43,376 nt of DNA. Source: Bacteroidota bacterium. GTDB lineage: Bacteria; Bacteroidota; JABWAT01. The stretch is taken from NCBI GenBank assembly GCA_020161835.1, contig JAIUNL010000026.1, positions 1 through 43,376 of the forward strand, written 5' to 3'. Position numbers and translations under genes: made by a program. Positions 8,559 to 18,348 of the stretch are shown here, in pieces. The first letter of the stretch is position 1. Each line of letters begins with the position of its first letter. The notes below the pieces were generated by a model that did no database searches, had not been told where the DNA came from, and saw only the letters and a program-made list of their open reading frames with translations.

Positions 8559-11500
8559 ATGAATCGCCTTAAAACCTCTCTCAGAGCGTTTATTCTGCTC
8601 ATTTTTACCCTTTCACTAACTTCCCTGCCTGTTTTTTCCCAAATTACCGTTGGCAGCGGAAGTTACTCCACCGTTCTTCCGCCAAAAGCGGTCGGACCTT
8701 CAGATTTTCAGGGAACACCCGTTTCTCCGAAAGTGTCAACTTCTTTCAATCAGCCGATCCAGACCAACGATTACTGGAGCAGTCTGATTTTCCCGTTTTA
8801 CAAAAGTCAGTTTTCAAACACGCTGTACGTTCACCCCCTGGTGGTAAAAGCAGATGCAACCGGCCTGGGAATCGGTTACACCAAAGACCCGGTTTTTGCT
8901 GCCGCCGATTATTTGTATCCGTATCAGCAGCAACTTCAGGTTGGAATTGAAGGATTAACCGCCGCCAAAACTCTCGTTGAAAGTTATAGTGACTGGGCAG
9001 TGACGTCCTCATGGACGAACGGAACCAAAACTCTCAAAGCAACCATCGGGCACGGACTTCCCTTCGTTTATTTCACCGTCACCGGCGGATCTGCAACGGT
9101 TCTTTCAAAAGAAGCTCCGCAAATCTGGTCAAATAATGACGGCGTTGTTGGCCTAACAGTTGGTGGCCGACATTACGGAATTTTTGGTCCGGCCGGTTCA
9201 GTCTGGACGGGGACAACCACATTAAAATCCACCCTGAACGGGAAGGATTTTCTATCTGTAGCCATCCTTCCTGACAAAACTCCCGAAACCCTTGAATTCT
9301 ACCGGAAACGGGCTTACGCTTTTGTAACCAACAGCATCGTTACCTGGAATTACGATCAGGAACAGGCAAAACTCATTTCAACCTTTACCCTGACCACGGA
9401 ACTTAAAGAGTCAGGCAACGGAAATCTGAACAACACACTTACCGCACTTTACCGGCATCAGTGGCTGAATACGTCAAATCCGCTTACTGCCTATTCCTAT
9501 GTTTCCGTTCACGGCGCCATGAAGATTTTTGACGGAAATGAATTCACCACCAAATTGGATTACAACGGTGTGCTGCCTGCCCTTCCGAACGAAGGTATTT
9601 ACAATCCGACTTTGCTCAATTCCTACATCAATAAAGTTGCCAAAGAAACCATTCCTGCCGGACCGATTTACGAAAACGGAAAACTCATGGCACGATTTGC
9701 CAACGTTGTTCATATTGCCGATCAGCTGGGTAATATTACCGCACGTGATTATTTCATCGCCCAGATTAAAAAAAGGGTAGAAGCCTGGCTGACTGCCGGT
9801 GGCGTCGAAGAAATTTCTTACGTTGCAAAATGGAATACCTTAATCGCCTATCCGTCTGGTTATGGTGCTGACAATCAGCTCAATGACCACAATTTCCATT
9901 ACGGTTACCTGATCATGGCCGCATCAACGGTTGCCCAGTATGATTCTGCCTGGGCCTCTCAACCCAAATGGGGCGGGATGGTCAATATGCTGATCAAAGA
10001 TTGTGCAAACTGGGACCGGAATGATACCCAATTTCCTTTTTTAAGAGGATTTGATGCCTACGCCGGACATTCCTGGGAAGCCGGACACGGTGATTTTGGC
10101 GACGGAAACAATGAAGAATCCAGCTCAGAATCCATGAATTTTGCAACCGCTTTGATTTTGTGGGGTTCAGCAACTCATAATAAGGAAATCCGTGATTTGG
10201 GAATTTTCCTCTACGCCAATGAACGGTCAGCCATTGAACAATATTGGTTTGACATCGACAATGCCGTTTTCCCATCTACTTATGGTTATCAGGCATTGGG
10301 CATGGTTTGGGGCGGAAAAGGCGTTCACTCAACCTGGTTTGGAGCCGACCCGGAATTTATACACGGCATCAATATTCTGCCACTGAACGGTGGTTCACTT
10401 TACCTGGGTCGTCACCCGGAATACGTTATCAAAAACTACACCGAAATGACGAAAGAAATCGGCAGTCTTCCCAGAAAATGGAAAGATATCATGTGGGGTT
10501 ATCTGGCTTTTGTTGATCCACAAACGGCCTTGAACCAATATTATGCAGATCCGGCATACGAACAATTTGACGGGGAAACTCAGGCACATACTTATCACTG
10601 GTTGGGAAATCTCAAAAAAATCGGGAAGGTAAGTAATGAGATAACCGCCGACATTCCGACTTATGCAGTTTTTTCCAATCCGGGCGGAATCAAAACCTAT
10701 GTGGCCTGGAATCCATGGTCAGATTCAGTCAGAGTTCATTTTTCTGACGGATTTTCAATGAACGTACCGGCCAGAAAACAGGTTTCTTACAACACCGATA
10801 CCGCCAATGAAAATGCACCCATTGCCGTAACTCTGACAAATGTTTCAACCGGTAAAGCACCCCTGCGTGTTAATTTTACAGGAAGTACCAGCTTCGACAA
10901 AACCGGCACCATCGAATCGTATCATTGGGATTTTGGTGACGGATCTTCTGCAAACCACGCCGATACCGTTCACGTTTACCCGACACCGGGTACCTACATT
11001 GCTACTTTAACCGTGGTGAACAACCAGAATATTACCGGGAAAGGTGAGATTGTGATTTCTGTTATCGGAAATGGGACGCCTTACAAAGGAACACCGATTT
11101 CATTGCCCGGAACCGTTCAGGCTGAAGAATATGATTTGGGTGGTGAAGGAAAAGCCTATCATGATTCCGATCCGAAAAACATCGGCGTTCCCTTCCGGTC
11201 AGCAGAAGGTGTTGATATTGAGAATTGCAGTGACACCGGCGGTGGCTATGATGTGGGCTGGACTGCAACCGGTGAATGGCTTGAATATACCGTTGATGTG
11301 GCAGAAGCCGGAAATTATGATATTTCAGTCAGAACAGCCTCTGTTCCGGGAATTGGTGCGTACCACATTGAGTTTGACGGACTGAATGTAACCGGTAAAA
11401 AGCTGGTTCCAACCACCGGCGGCTGGCAATTCTGGAAAGATGTAACCTCAACGAAAGTAGCCCTGAACAAAGGCAAACAGATCATGAGGTTGGCCATAGA

Positions 11501-11843
11501 ATCACCGGAATTTACCATCAATTCCATCACCGTGAAAAAAAGTGCAGGAGTTGGGGTTGAAGATGACTCCAATCAACCGGCTACTTATTCTCTGGGTCAG
11601 AACTATCCGAATCCGTTTAATCCGACGACCATGATTCCGTTTTCCCTTAAACAAACAGGGAAAGTATCAATCAAAATCTTCAATGCAATAGGTGAAGAAA
11701 TTGCGGTTCTGGTCTCCGGAAATCTGCCTGCAGGAAATCATGAAACCCAATGGGATGCCTCGACGGTCACGAGCGGAATTTATTTCTGCCGGATGCAGTC
11801 AGGATCGTTCAGTTCAACGAAAAAGTTGATTCTGGTGAAGTAG
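8559..11843 (+). CDS. Secreted GH81 endo-beta-1,3-glucanase with PKD, CBM6 and T9SS sorting domain
   Basis: 1094 residues. A signal peptide (about 1-28) is followed by a GH81 catalytic region to about 740. It has the TNDYWSSLIFPF and LYVHPLVV openings, D443-HNFHYGY, and the glutamate-rich NNEESSSES block at 517-525 that holds the family's catalytic acid/base region. A PKD domain (about 753-832, HWDFGDGSS), a CBM6 carbohydrate-binding module (about 853-994, VQAEEYD to SITVKK) and a type A T9SS sorting domain (1009-1094, QNYPNPFNP...GIYFCRM) follow. It should be secreted, probably attached to the cell surface, and cut laminarin-like or fungal/algal beta-1,3-glucan. It is followed by its own terminator. 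Base composition matches the neighbouring backbone. Confidence 0.95.
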   Translation: MNRLKTSLRAFILLIFTLSLTSLPVFSQITVGSGSYSTVLPPKAVGPSDFQGTPVSPKVSTSFNQPIQTNDYWSSLIFPFYKSQFSNTLYVHPLVVKADATGLGIGYTKDPVFAAADYLYPYQQQLQVGIEGLTAAKTLVESYSDWAVTSSWTNGTKTLKATIGHGLPFVYFTVTGGSATVLSKEAPQIWSNNDGVVGLTVGGRHYGIFGPAGSVWTGTTTLKSTLNGKDFLSVAILPDKTPETLEFYRKRAYAFVTNSIVTWNYDQEQAKLISTFTLTTELKESGNGNLNNTLTALYRHQWLNTSNPLTAYSYVSVHGAMKIFDGNEFTTKLDYNGVLPALPNEGIYNPTLLNSYINKVAKETIPAGPIYENGKLMARFANVVHIADQLGNITARDYFIAQIKKRVEAWLTAGGVEEISYVAKWNTLIAYPSGYGADNQLNDHNFHYGYLIMAASTVAQYDSAWASQPKWGGMVNMLIKDCANWDRNDTQFPFLRGFDAYAGHSWEAGHGDFGDGNNEESSSESMNFATALILWGSATHNKEIRDLGIFLYANERSAIEQYWFDIDNAVFPSTYGYQALGMVWGGKGVHSTWFGADPEFIHGINILPLNGGSLYLGRHPEYVIKNYTEMTKEIGSLPRKWKDIMWGYLAFVDPQTALNQYYADPAYEQFDGETQAHTYHWLGNLKKIGKVSNEITADIPTYAVFSNPGGIKTYVAWNPWSDSVRVHFSDGFSMNVPARKQVSYNTDTANENAPIAVTLTNVSTGKAPLRVNFTGSTSFDKTGTIESYHWDFGDGSSANHADTVHVYPTPGTYIATLTVVNNQNITGKGEIVISVIGNGTPYKGTPISLPGTVQAEEYDLGGEGKAYHDSDPKNIGVPFRSAEGVDIENCSDTGGGYDVGWTATGEWLEYTVDVAEAGNYDISVRTASVPGIGAYHIEFDGLNVTGKKLVPTTGGWQFWKDVTSTKVALNKGKQIMRLAIESPEFTINSITVKKSAGVGVEDDSNQPATYSLGQNYPNPFNPTTMIPFSLKQTGKVSIKIFNAIGEEIAVLVSGNLPAGNHETQWDASTVTSGIYFCRMQSGSFSSTKKLILVK

Positions 11844-11926
11844 TGGATTCAGGAGTTAGAAGGTAGAATGTAGAAGTTAGAAGCGGGGGGATAGTTAAAA
11901 ACACCCTCGAATGTTTACATCACATG

Positions 11927-11948
11927 CCGCCCCTCTGGGGCGGTTTTT
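11927..11948 (+). terminator. Rho-independent terminator after the glucanase
   Basis: A perfect 7-bp GC stem, CCGCCCC at 11927-11933 and GGGGCGG at 11937-11943 with a TCT loop, is followed by five T. It lies 84 bases after the stop of the glucanase. The hairpin also belongs to the dispersed CCCC-NNN-GGGG family seen in other gaps. Confidence 0.8.
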
Positions 11949-12660
11949 GTTTTCCCTGGTTTTGTTTTCTACCAAGATTTCACCCTTTTAACCCGCGACC
12001 GAGGGTCTTGTGCGCTGGGATTTCAAATTGCATTTTTCCTCACCACAGCGTGGTGATATGTTTGTAGCCCCGGTCACTGAGGTTCTCGAAGTGCCCGGGG
12101 AAAAGGATCCAAAAACATAATCCGCACGGCCACAGCCCTTCATTATTTCTATGCCCTTGTTCCGTGCGGAAAATAGCCACACAGACGGGTGTATTCCGCC
12201 CGGAATTGGTTATCATTTCATATTGGGATTTTTGGCCGGGCGGTTTGGATTCATGGGTTTCTGTTTCCTATAAACATTTCACCCTTTTAACCCGCGACCA
12301 GAGGTCTTGGATGTTGGGGTGGGGAAATAACCAGAATACTGTATTTTAACAGCAATCTACAAGGTTTTTTGTCGTCCTTCGATACGATTTTGCCCATGTG
12401 CAAAATCACTCAGGATGACAAAAAACAATCGCCTATGTCATTATCCATTACGCTTTAACCTTATGCCATACACCTTAAACCTTTCCCCGGGCACTTCGAG
12501 AACCTCAGTGTCCGGGGAAATTTATCCTTACACCTTATGCCTTCCCCATTTACCATTAACCATTAACCATCCCGAAAGCATTCGGGATCTTCGCTTAGCT
12601 CGATTTAACATTAACCATTATTTTTGTTAACTTTATCACGTAACGATCATTTCCCTCAGG
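11949..12660. repeat. Intergenic field of dispersed hairpin repeats
   Basis: No gene is supported here. Contents: a direct repeat (CACCCTTTTAACCCGCGACC, about 11985-12014 and 12281-12310); a CACCAC/GTGGTG hairpin near 12042-12056; and an inverted pair, CCCCGG...CCGGGG at 12068-12104 and its reverse complement at 12485-12521. There are two members of the CCGC-N-CGG family, with arms 12122-12129/12162-12169 and 12196-12203/12236-12243. A TTCGATAC-type hairpin has arms 12386-12393/12400-12407, and CATTAAC heptads lie near 12553-12570 and 12606-12618. The promoter of the following gene must be in the last 60 bases, but I cannot pick it out. Confidence 0.75.
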
Positions 12661-12669
12661 TATGCTGTC

Positions 12670-15600
12670 ATGACCCCAAAACTGATTCCCGTAAAAGATG
12701 CTATCCGGGCTGCACTGAAAAAACAATCGGTTTCTGAACCGGACTTTATCCGGTTTCGCCAGTCGCTTTCCACTTATTTCACCCAATTGGATGAAGCCCG
12801 CAAACAAACCCAGGGCGAAGAACATACCAAAAAGCTCTTTACCGATCTGCTGAAAGGCATACACTATTCCGGTGATCAGTTTTACCTCAATACTGTGAAT
12901 TACCGGGGTTTGATCGGTGCTGATCTGGTCATCCGGAAGGGAAAGACCGCTGCAAGTCCGGCACAGGTGCTTATCGAAGTGAAACGCCCCGATAATAAAG
13001 TGGAAATGATTTCTCCCGATCAGTTTGAGAAAAAAGCATTCTACGAACTCGTGCTCTACTATCTCTTCGAAAAAGAACACCACAACAACCACGAACTGAA
13101 ATCGCTCATCATCACCAACGGACTCCAGATTTATCTGTTTGATGCAGAAACGTTCGCTTCCCTCTTCTTCAGAAACACCGAATTACTTTCCTTTTTCAAA
13201 ACGTGGAAGAACGGACAGGCTGATGAACCGCACACCCAACTCATGTTTGAGGTCATCCGGCGAAAAATGGCGGAGTCTGATGCCGATATCCCCTTTACCC
13301 TGGTTGATCTGCCCGCCATCAAATCGGGTTCACAGTCCGAGCAGACGGCCATTTACCGGCTGCTTTCTCCGTTTCAGTTGCTTAAAGAACCGGTTGCCAA
13401 CGACAGCAATTCGCTGAACCGTGATTTTTATCTGGAACTGCTTCACATTATCGGACTCGAAGAAAAAAAGGACGGATCAAAGAAAATCATCGACCGGAAG
13501 GACGTTCCCGATGAAGGATCTTTCCTCGAAAATACGCTTCAGCAGATCCGCACGTTAGACCGGCTGGTTCTGATTCCCAATCTGACTCAGTATGGCGACA
13601 CCAAAGAAAAACAGGCGTTCAGTATCGCCCTTGAACTGGTGATTACCTGGCTGAACCGGATTCTCTTTCTGAAACTGCTCGAAGCCCAGTTGAAAACGTA
13701 TCACCATGGCGATCAGGGCTATTCCTTTCTCAATCATGCCACCATTACCGAGTTTGATGACCTGCAGGAACTGTTCTTTGAAGTGCTTGCCGTGCCCGAA
13801 GAAAACCGGTCGGCATCAGTATCTGCCAAGTTCGGACATATTCCCTACCTGAACAGTTCGCTTTTCGAAATCACCGATCTGGAACGTCAGATTCTCTCTG
13901 CCTCCCAACTCAAAGACCGCCTGACCCTTCCTCTCTGGAAGCATACAGTGTTAAAGACCGACGGGAACAACCGTCTGACCGGTGTTAAACCTGCCCTTCA
14001 GTATCTGTTTGAATTTCTCGATGCCTTCGACTTTGCCACCGATTCCGCTGAAGAAATCCGCCCCGAAGCCAAAACCCTGATCAATGCCTCGGTGCTGGGT
14101 CTGATCTTCGAGAAGATCAATGGGTATAAAGACGGTTCCTTTTTCACACCCGGCTACATCACCATGTACATGAGCCGTGAAGCCCTCCGTCGGTCGGTTA
14201 CCGATAAGTTCAATGCGAAGTACGGCTGGTCGTGTTCATCCCTTACCGACATCCACAATCAGATCTGGGGACGGAATCTGGATCTGAAGGATGCCAATGC
14301 GGTCATCAATTCCCTTAAAATCTGCGATCCGGCTGTGGGGTCGGGTCACTTTCTCGTTTCGTCGTTGAATGAACTCATCGCCATCAAATCGGAACTGGGC
14401 ATCCTGGCTGACCGGTCAGGCCGTTCGCTGGCTCATGTGAAGGTTGAAGTTGAAAATGATGAACTGCTCGTCACCTGGCACGGCGATCTTTTCAGGTATC
14501 AAATGACTGACCCGGAAAGCTGCCGGATTCAGGAAAGTCTCTTCCACGAAAAACAAACGCTGATTGAGAACTGTCTGTTCGGTGTGGATATCAACCCGAA
14601 ATCGGTCATGATCTGCAGGCTGCGGCTCTGGGTTGAACTGCTCAAAAATGCCTATTACAAAAACCAGCTACCTGCGGGACGGACGGAACGGCAACTGGAA
14701 ACCCTGCCGAACATTGACATCAATATTAAGTGCGGAAATTCGCTGATCAGCCGGTTTGCCCTGAATGCCGATCTGAAGGAAGCGCTGAAACGCTCGAAAC
14801 ATACCATTGACAGTTACCGGGATGCCATTAAGGTCTACCGCCACGCCGAAACGAAGGACGTCAGGCGTGAAATGGAACGGCTGATCGGTGAAATCAAAAC
14901 GAGTTTTCAGTCTGAAATCAGCCGCAACGACCCCAAGGCCGTGAAGCTGTACAAACTGGCCGGTGAACTCACGACCCTCACCACCCAAACCGGACTTTTC
15001 GGCATGACCGACCGGGAGAAAAAGGACTGGACGAAGCAAGTTGACAAGCTCACCGCCGAAGTGAAAAAACTGGAAGCTGAGATCGAGGACATCAGAAGCA
15101 ACAAGATCTATGAAAATGCTTTTGAATGGCGGTTTGAATTCCCCGAAGTGCTGAACGATGAGGGTGAATTTGTGGGTTTCGATGTGGTCATCGGGAATCC
15201 GCCGTACATCCGGCAGGAGGAACTGACGGAGTTTAAACCTTTATTCCAGAGTACCTTTTCAACATTTGCCGGAACCGCTGATTTGTATGTTTACTTTGTT
15301 GAGCAGGGACTCAGGCTGCTTAAACCAAATGGGGAATTTGCTTTTATTCTTCCGAATAAATGGATGAGAACCGGATATGGTAAAGCTCTTCGGATTTATC
15401 TGAAGGATGTTGATATCCGGCAGATTTCAGATTTTGGTGATCTTCCGGTTTTTGAGGAAGCAACCACTTACCCGTGTATTCTGGAAATTAGGAAAACAGA
15501 GGCATCCGGCAAACTAAGTTCTTCAGTGATAACAAGTCTTGGATTTCCGGAAGGATTGAAATCTTATCTGGAAGCCAGTTCAGTGACCGTTCAAACAGAG

Positions 15601-16467
15601 ACTCTTCGTGAAGAAGGATGGGTATTAAGCGGATTTGAAAAACAAGCACTGCTTGAGAAAATACGGAGTAAAGGTGTCACACTAGGGAATTGGGTTAGTG
15701 AAAAAATTTATACCGGGTTAAAAACAGGATTAAATGAAGCGTTTGTCATTAATTCGGAAACCCGTAACCGGTTAATTGCCGAAGATCCGTCGTGTGCAGA
15801 GATTATCAAGCCGTTTCTTGCCGGACGTGATATAAAAAGGTATCAGGTTCCTGCTCCCGTCAATTATCTGATTCTGTTTAAAAACGGAGAAACCAGAAAA
15901 TGGTTTGGTCCTGTTAAAGAACCAGAAGCCTGGGCGTTGCTGAGTAAAAAATATCCGGCTGTGACCACATGGCTGAAACCTTTTGAAGAAAAGGCGAAAA
16001 TCCGCCAGGATCAGGGGGAGTTTTGGTGGGAATTAAGAGCCTGTGCCTATTACGACGAGTTTGAAAAACCGAAGTTGGTGCTGCCTGATATTGCCTTGAA
16101 ACAGGAAATTACCTTTGATTTTATAAATTCAAGTTTGGGAAATACAAGCTATTTTATTCCTTTCAATGATAATTATCTCTTGGGCTTGTTAAATTCTCAA
16201 CTTGTCTATTTCTTTTATTCGCAGTTAACATCAACTATCCGTGGTGGTTATTTAAGATTTATCAGGCAGTATCTGGAACAAATTCCCATTCAAACATCAG
16301 ACGAAACCAGAAAGACACAAATTGAAAACCTCGTCGATCAGATTTTGCTTCATAAGAAAGCAAATCAACAAACAGACACCACCGAATTTGAACGTCTGAT
16401 AGACAAGTTGGTTTATGAGTTGTACGATCTGACCGAAGAAGAAATCCGGGTAGTGGAGGGGGAATGA
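12670..16467 (+). CDS. Type IIG restriction-modification enzyme (Eco57I-like)
   Basis: The 1265-residue single-chain enzyme appears to have nuclease, adenine methyltransferase and target recognition in one polypeptide. The N-terminal domain has a PD-(D/E)XK-like site: D85 (GADLVI) and E103-V-K105 (VLIEVKRP). The methyltransferase has motif I D553-PAVGSGHF and motif IV N843-PPY (gamma-class N6-adenine). The C-terminal third (YTGLKTGLNEAF, AGRDIKRY, SQLTSTIRGGYLRFI) is a TaqI-like specificity domain. It should methylate its own site and cut unmodified DNA. Codons turn visibly more AT-rich right after NPPY (from about 15240). The stop overlaps the HEPN gene by 4 bp. BREX PglX was considered, but no other BREX gene is present. 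Confidence 0.9.
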   Translation: MTPKLIPVKDAIRAALKKQSVSEPDFIRFRQSLSTYFTQLDEARKQTQGEEHTKKLFTDLLKGIHYSGDQFYLNTVNYRGLIGADLVIRKGKTAASPAQVLIEVKRPDNKVEMISPDQFEKKAFYELVLYYLFEKEHHNNHELKSLIITNGLQIYLFDAETFASLFFRNTELLSFFKTWKNGQADEPHTQLMFEVIRRKMAESDADIPFTLVDLPAIKSGSQSEQTAIYRLLSPFQLLKEPVANDSNSLNRDFYLELLHIIGLEEKKDGSKKIIDRKDVPDEGSFLENTLQQIRTLDRLVLIPNLTQYGDTKEKQAFSIALELVITWLNRILFLKLLEAQLKTYHHGDQGYSFLNHATITEFDDLQELFFEVLAVPEENRSASVSAKFGHIPYLNSSLFEITDLERQILSASQLKDRLTLPLWKHTVLKTDGNNRLTGVKPALQYLFEFLDAFDFATDSAEEIRPEAKTLINASVLGLIFEKINGYKDGSFFTPGYITMYMSREALRRSVTDKFNAKYGWSCSSLTDIHNQIWGRNLDLKDANAVINSLKICDPAVGSGHFLVSSLNELIAIKSELGILADRSGRSLAHVKVEVENDELLVTWHGDLFRYQMTDPESCRIQESLFHEKQTLIENCLFGVDINPKSVMICRLRLWVELLKNAYYKNQLPAGRTERQLETLPNIDINIKCGNSLISRFALNADLKEALKRSKHTIDSYRDAIKVYRHAETKDVRREMERLIGEIKTSFQSEISRNDPKAVKLYKLAGELTTLTTQTGLFGMTDREKKDWTKQVDKLTAEVKKLEAEIEDIRSNKIYENAFEWRFEFPEVLNDEGEFVGFDVVIGNPPYIRQEELTEFKPLFQSTFSTFAGTADLYVYFVEQGLRLLKPNGEFAFILPNKWMRTGYGKALRIYLKDVDIRQISDFGDLPVFEEATTYPCILEIRKTEASGKLSSSVITSLGFPEGLKSYLEASSVTVQTETLREEGWVLSGFEKQALLEKIRSKGVTLGNWVSEKIYTGLKTGLNEAFVINSETRNRLIAEDPSCAEIIKPFLAGRDIKRYQVPAPVNYLILFKNGETRKWFGPVKEPEAWALLSKKYPAVTTWLKPFEEKAKIRQDQGEFWWELRACAYYDEFEKPKLVLPDIALKQEITFDFINSSLGNTSYFIPFNDNYLLGLLNSQLVYFFYSQLTSTIRGGYLRFIRQYLEQIPIQTSDETRKTQIENLVDQILLHKKANQQTDTTEFERLIDKLVYELYDLTEEEIRVVEGE

Positions 16468-17843
16468 AGGAGAAGGAACAGCTTGGAGAAAAACCCTTAT
16501 ATGGAATCTGGGGGTTGTCGTTTAATAAATTAAACATTACGGGAGTATTTTACCTTAATGAATCCCAAACAACTGCCTTTGTTGATTTTTATGGTGATGC
16601 CAAGATAATAGAAGACCTAAGCAACTATGATAAGATGCAACCATTGTTTGGATCTATTGATGGTAAGTTCATTTTACTCAACAGATGGTATTTATCAAGG
16701 ACCAGTAGTAAGCAGGGGATTATAGCTACATTAAACACCAGGACGATACAATTTGAATATTATTTTTGGTCTTATGATAGTTTCAAAATATCTGTATTGA
16801 CGAATAGGGTTTATTATACTCATTCAAATCTAAAATTCTGGCTACCTGCTATTGATGAATTAAAGAAACAATACCTCGATACAAGTGATAAAGTTTCCAT
16901 TAATTTAACATCAAAAAAGGAAGTCAGTCTTGATTGCAAAAATCAGCGTTTTGTTAAAATTGGAATTGGATGGTCTCGTTCATTAAAGAATATAGAAATT
17001 TTCCATGCTGGTTTTTATTTTGATAAAATAAGGCGAAAATTTGAACCACATGATTTTGTGAATAGTGGTATCATTTCAGAAGTCGTTTTTTCATTATTGA
17101 CTCAGAAACCTTTTCCTATTCAAACCCTTACCATATCAAGAAAGAGTGGAGAGGAAATTTATTTGGAGTATTTAAGCAACAAAAAGTATAATCAGATAAA
17201 CTCCGCAATTTACGATTATGGTTTTAAATTTCAGGATCTTGAACATTTTTTGATTTCCACACCCAATTTAATAACTAATTTATTTTCTTTTTTCGAAAAT
17301 GAATGTCCAGATTTAACGCGACCGTATTGGTTTACGCTGTTGAGAAGTAATGGGAAAATTGAGGATTTATTTGTTTTCTACTATTCATGGATTGAAAGAT
17401 TAATTAAGGATTTTTTTAAAGACAAAGAAAATGCCACACCAGAGGAGAAACTTTCAAAAAAGAAACTAATTTTTTCAAAATTAGACAACGAGGATATAAA
17501 ATGGCTTAACGATCATTTTAAAATTGATTTAAAAGAACCCATCGTTTTTCTTAAGAGGAAACTGGATACTGAACTCGGATTTGAGTTTATTTCAAAAGAG
17601 GATATTAAGGTATTCAAGAGGATGAAGGAAATTAGGGATAATTTCGTTCACAAAGACCGGAAAAAAGGATTAAGGGGAAATGATTTTGTCAATTTTAATC
17701 CTTTATTAAGGATTTATTTGAATTCTTTGATTCTTAAAAAGTGTGGTCTACCAAAAGAGTCTGTGATCTATTATGCCAAACAATCTCTAAAGGATATTCC
17801 AGCATCACATCTGTTTTCCATTTCAGAATTACCAGATAATTAA
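16464..17843 (+). CDS. ApeA-like HEPN-domain protein, probable anti-phage RNase
   Basis: The 459-residue protein has no signal peptide or membrane segment. The C-terminal third contains the HEPN RNase motif R-X4-H at R391-DNFV-H396, on a helix after FKRMKEI. The N-terminal region (YGIWGLSFNKLNITGVFYLN, about 12-31, then strand-rich to about 240) resembles the ApeA N-terminal domain. ApeA is an abortive-infection HEPN protein that acts on RNA after phage sensing. The start ATG 16464 lies inside the stop of the restriction enzyme gene and has a strong GGAGG at 16455-16459, so the two are made together. It is strongly AT-rich (18 of 60 G+C in the line at 17581). The HEPN call is firm; the ApeA assignment is a moderate-confidence judgement by eye. 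Confidence 0.7.
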   Translation: MKEKEQLGEKPLYGIWGLSFNKLNITGVFYLNESQTTAFVDFYGDAKIIEDLSNYDKMQPLFGSIDGKFILLNRWYLSRTSSKQGIIATLNTRTIQFEYYFWSYDSFKISVLTNRVYYTHSNLKFWLPAIDELKKQYLDTSDKVSINLTSKKEVSLDCKNQRFVKIGIGWSRSLKNIEIFHAGFYFDKIRRKFEPHDFVNSGIISEVVFSLLTQKPFPIQTLTISRKSGEEIYLEYLSNKKYNQINSAIYDYGFKFQDLEHFLISTPNLITNLFSFFENECPDLTRPYWFTLLRSNGKIEDLFVFYYSWIERLIKDFFKDKENATPEEKLSKKKLIFSKLDNEDIKWLNDHFKIDLKEPIVFLKRKLDTELGFEFISKEDIKVFKRMKEIRDNFVHKDRKKGLRGNDFVNFNPLLRIYLNSLILKKCGLPKESVIYYAKQSLKDIPASHLFSISELPDN

Positions 17844-17849
17844 TCTATT

Positions 17850-18236
17850 TTGAAGAACCATAATCTTTGGAAAACCGGCAGCCATAAATTGATCGCCACC
17901 CCTGCCCATGAGGTTGCTGTATTTATACTCATTTACAACGGGTTAAAGATTGGACTTCTCACACTGAATGAGGGGGTTTGGGAATTTGCCTATACAGATG
18001 AGTTTAAAAACCAGAATACCCTTGCTCTGCTGGTTCAGTTTCCTGATACCGGGAAGGTTTACACCAGTCAGGAACTCTGGCCCTTTTTCTCATACCGGAT
18101 TCCCGGTCTCAGCCAGCCTGCAGTTCAGAAAATCATTAAGAAAGATTCCATTGATCAGACCAATGAAGTTGCCCTTTTGAAAAAATTCGGTGAATTTTCG
18201 GTTTACAATCCGTTTAAACTAGCATGGTCAAACTAA
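17850..18236 (+). CDS. Stand-alone HipA N-terminal domain (HipS-like)
   Basis: 128 residues matching only the N-terminal subdomain of HipA kinases: GLKIGLLTLNEGVWEFAYT, then a polar LALLVQFP, SQELWPFFSYRIPG and a LLKKFGEFSVYNPF end. In tripartite HipBST this piece is a separate protein (HipS) that neutralises the kinase HipT; in many Bacteroidota it is the first half of a split HipA. Here neither the kinase nor a HipB-like DNA-binding gene follows, so it is an orphan or remnant. The only start is TTG 17850, since no in-frame ATG exists. It begins 6 bases after the HEPN stop. Base composition is close to the genome, unlike the HEPN gene. Confidence 0.65.
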   Translation: MKNHNLWKTGSHKLIATPAHEVAVFILIYNGLKIGLLTLNEGVWEFAYTDEFKNQNTLALLVQFPDTGKVYTSQELWPFFSYRIPGLSQPAVQKIIKKDSIDQTNEVALLKKFGEFSVYNPFKLAWSN

Positions 18237-18348
18237 AGAGCGATTCAGAATAATTTGTGCTGCGCGAAACTGACTGCCTCCATCGGTTATAGTCAGCTGA
18301 AAGGCCGGAGTGGTGGGTGGTACCCAGATCTGGCGAGACCTGCATACT

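Noticed and set aside
12670..16467. BREX PglX
   Set aside because: Motifs DPAVGSGHF and NPPY also fit PglX, but the N-terminal nuclease site and TaqI-like C-terminus fit type IIG, and no pglZ, brxC or brxL is present.
17850..18236. Complete HipA or HipBST toxin system
   Set aside because: The kinase domain and a HipB-like DNA-binding protein are both missing.
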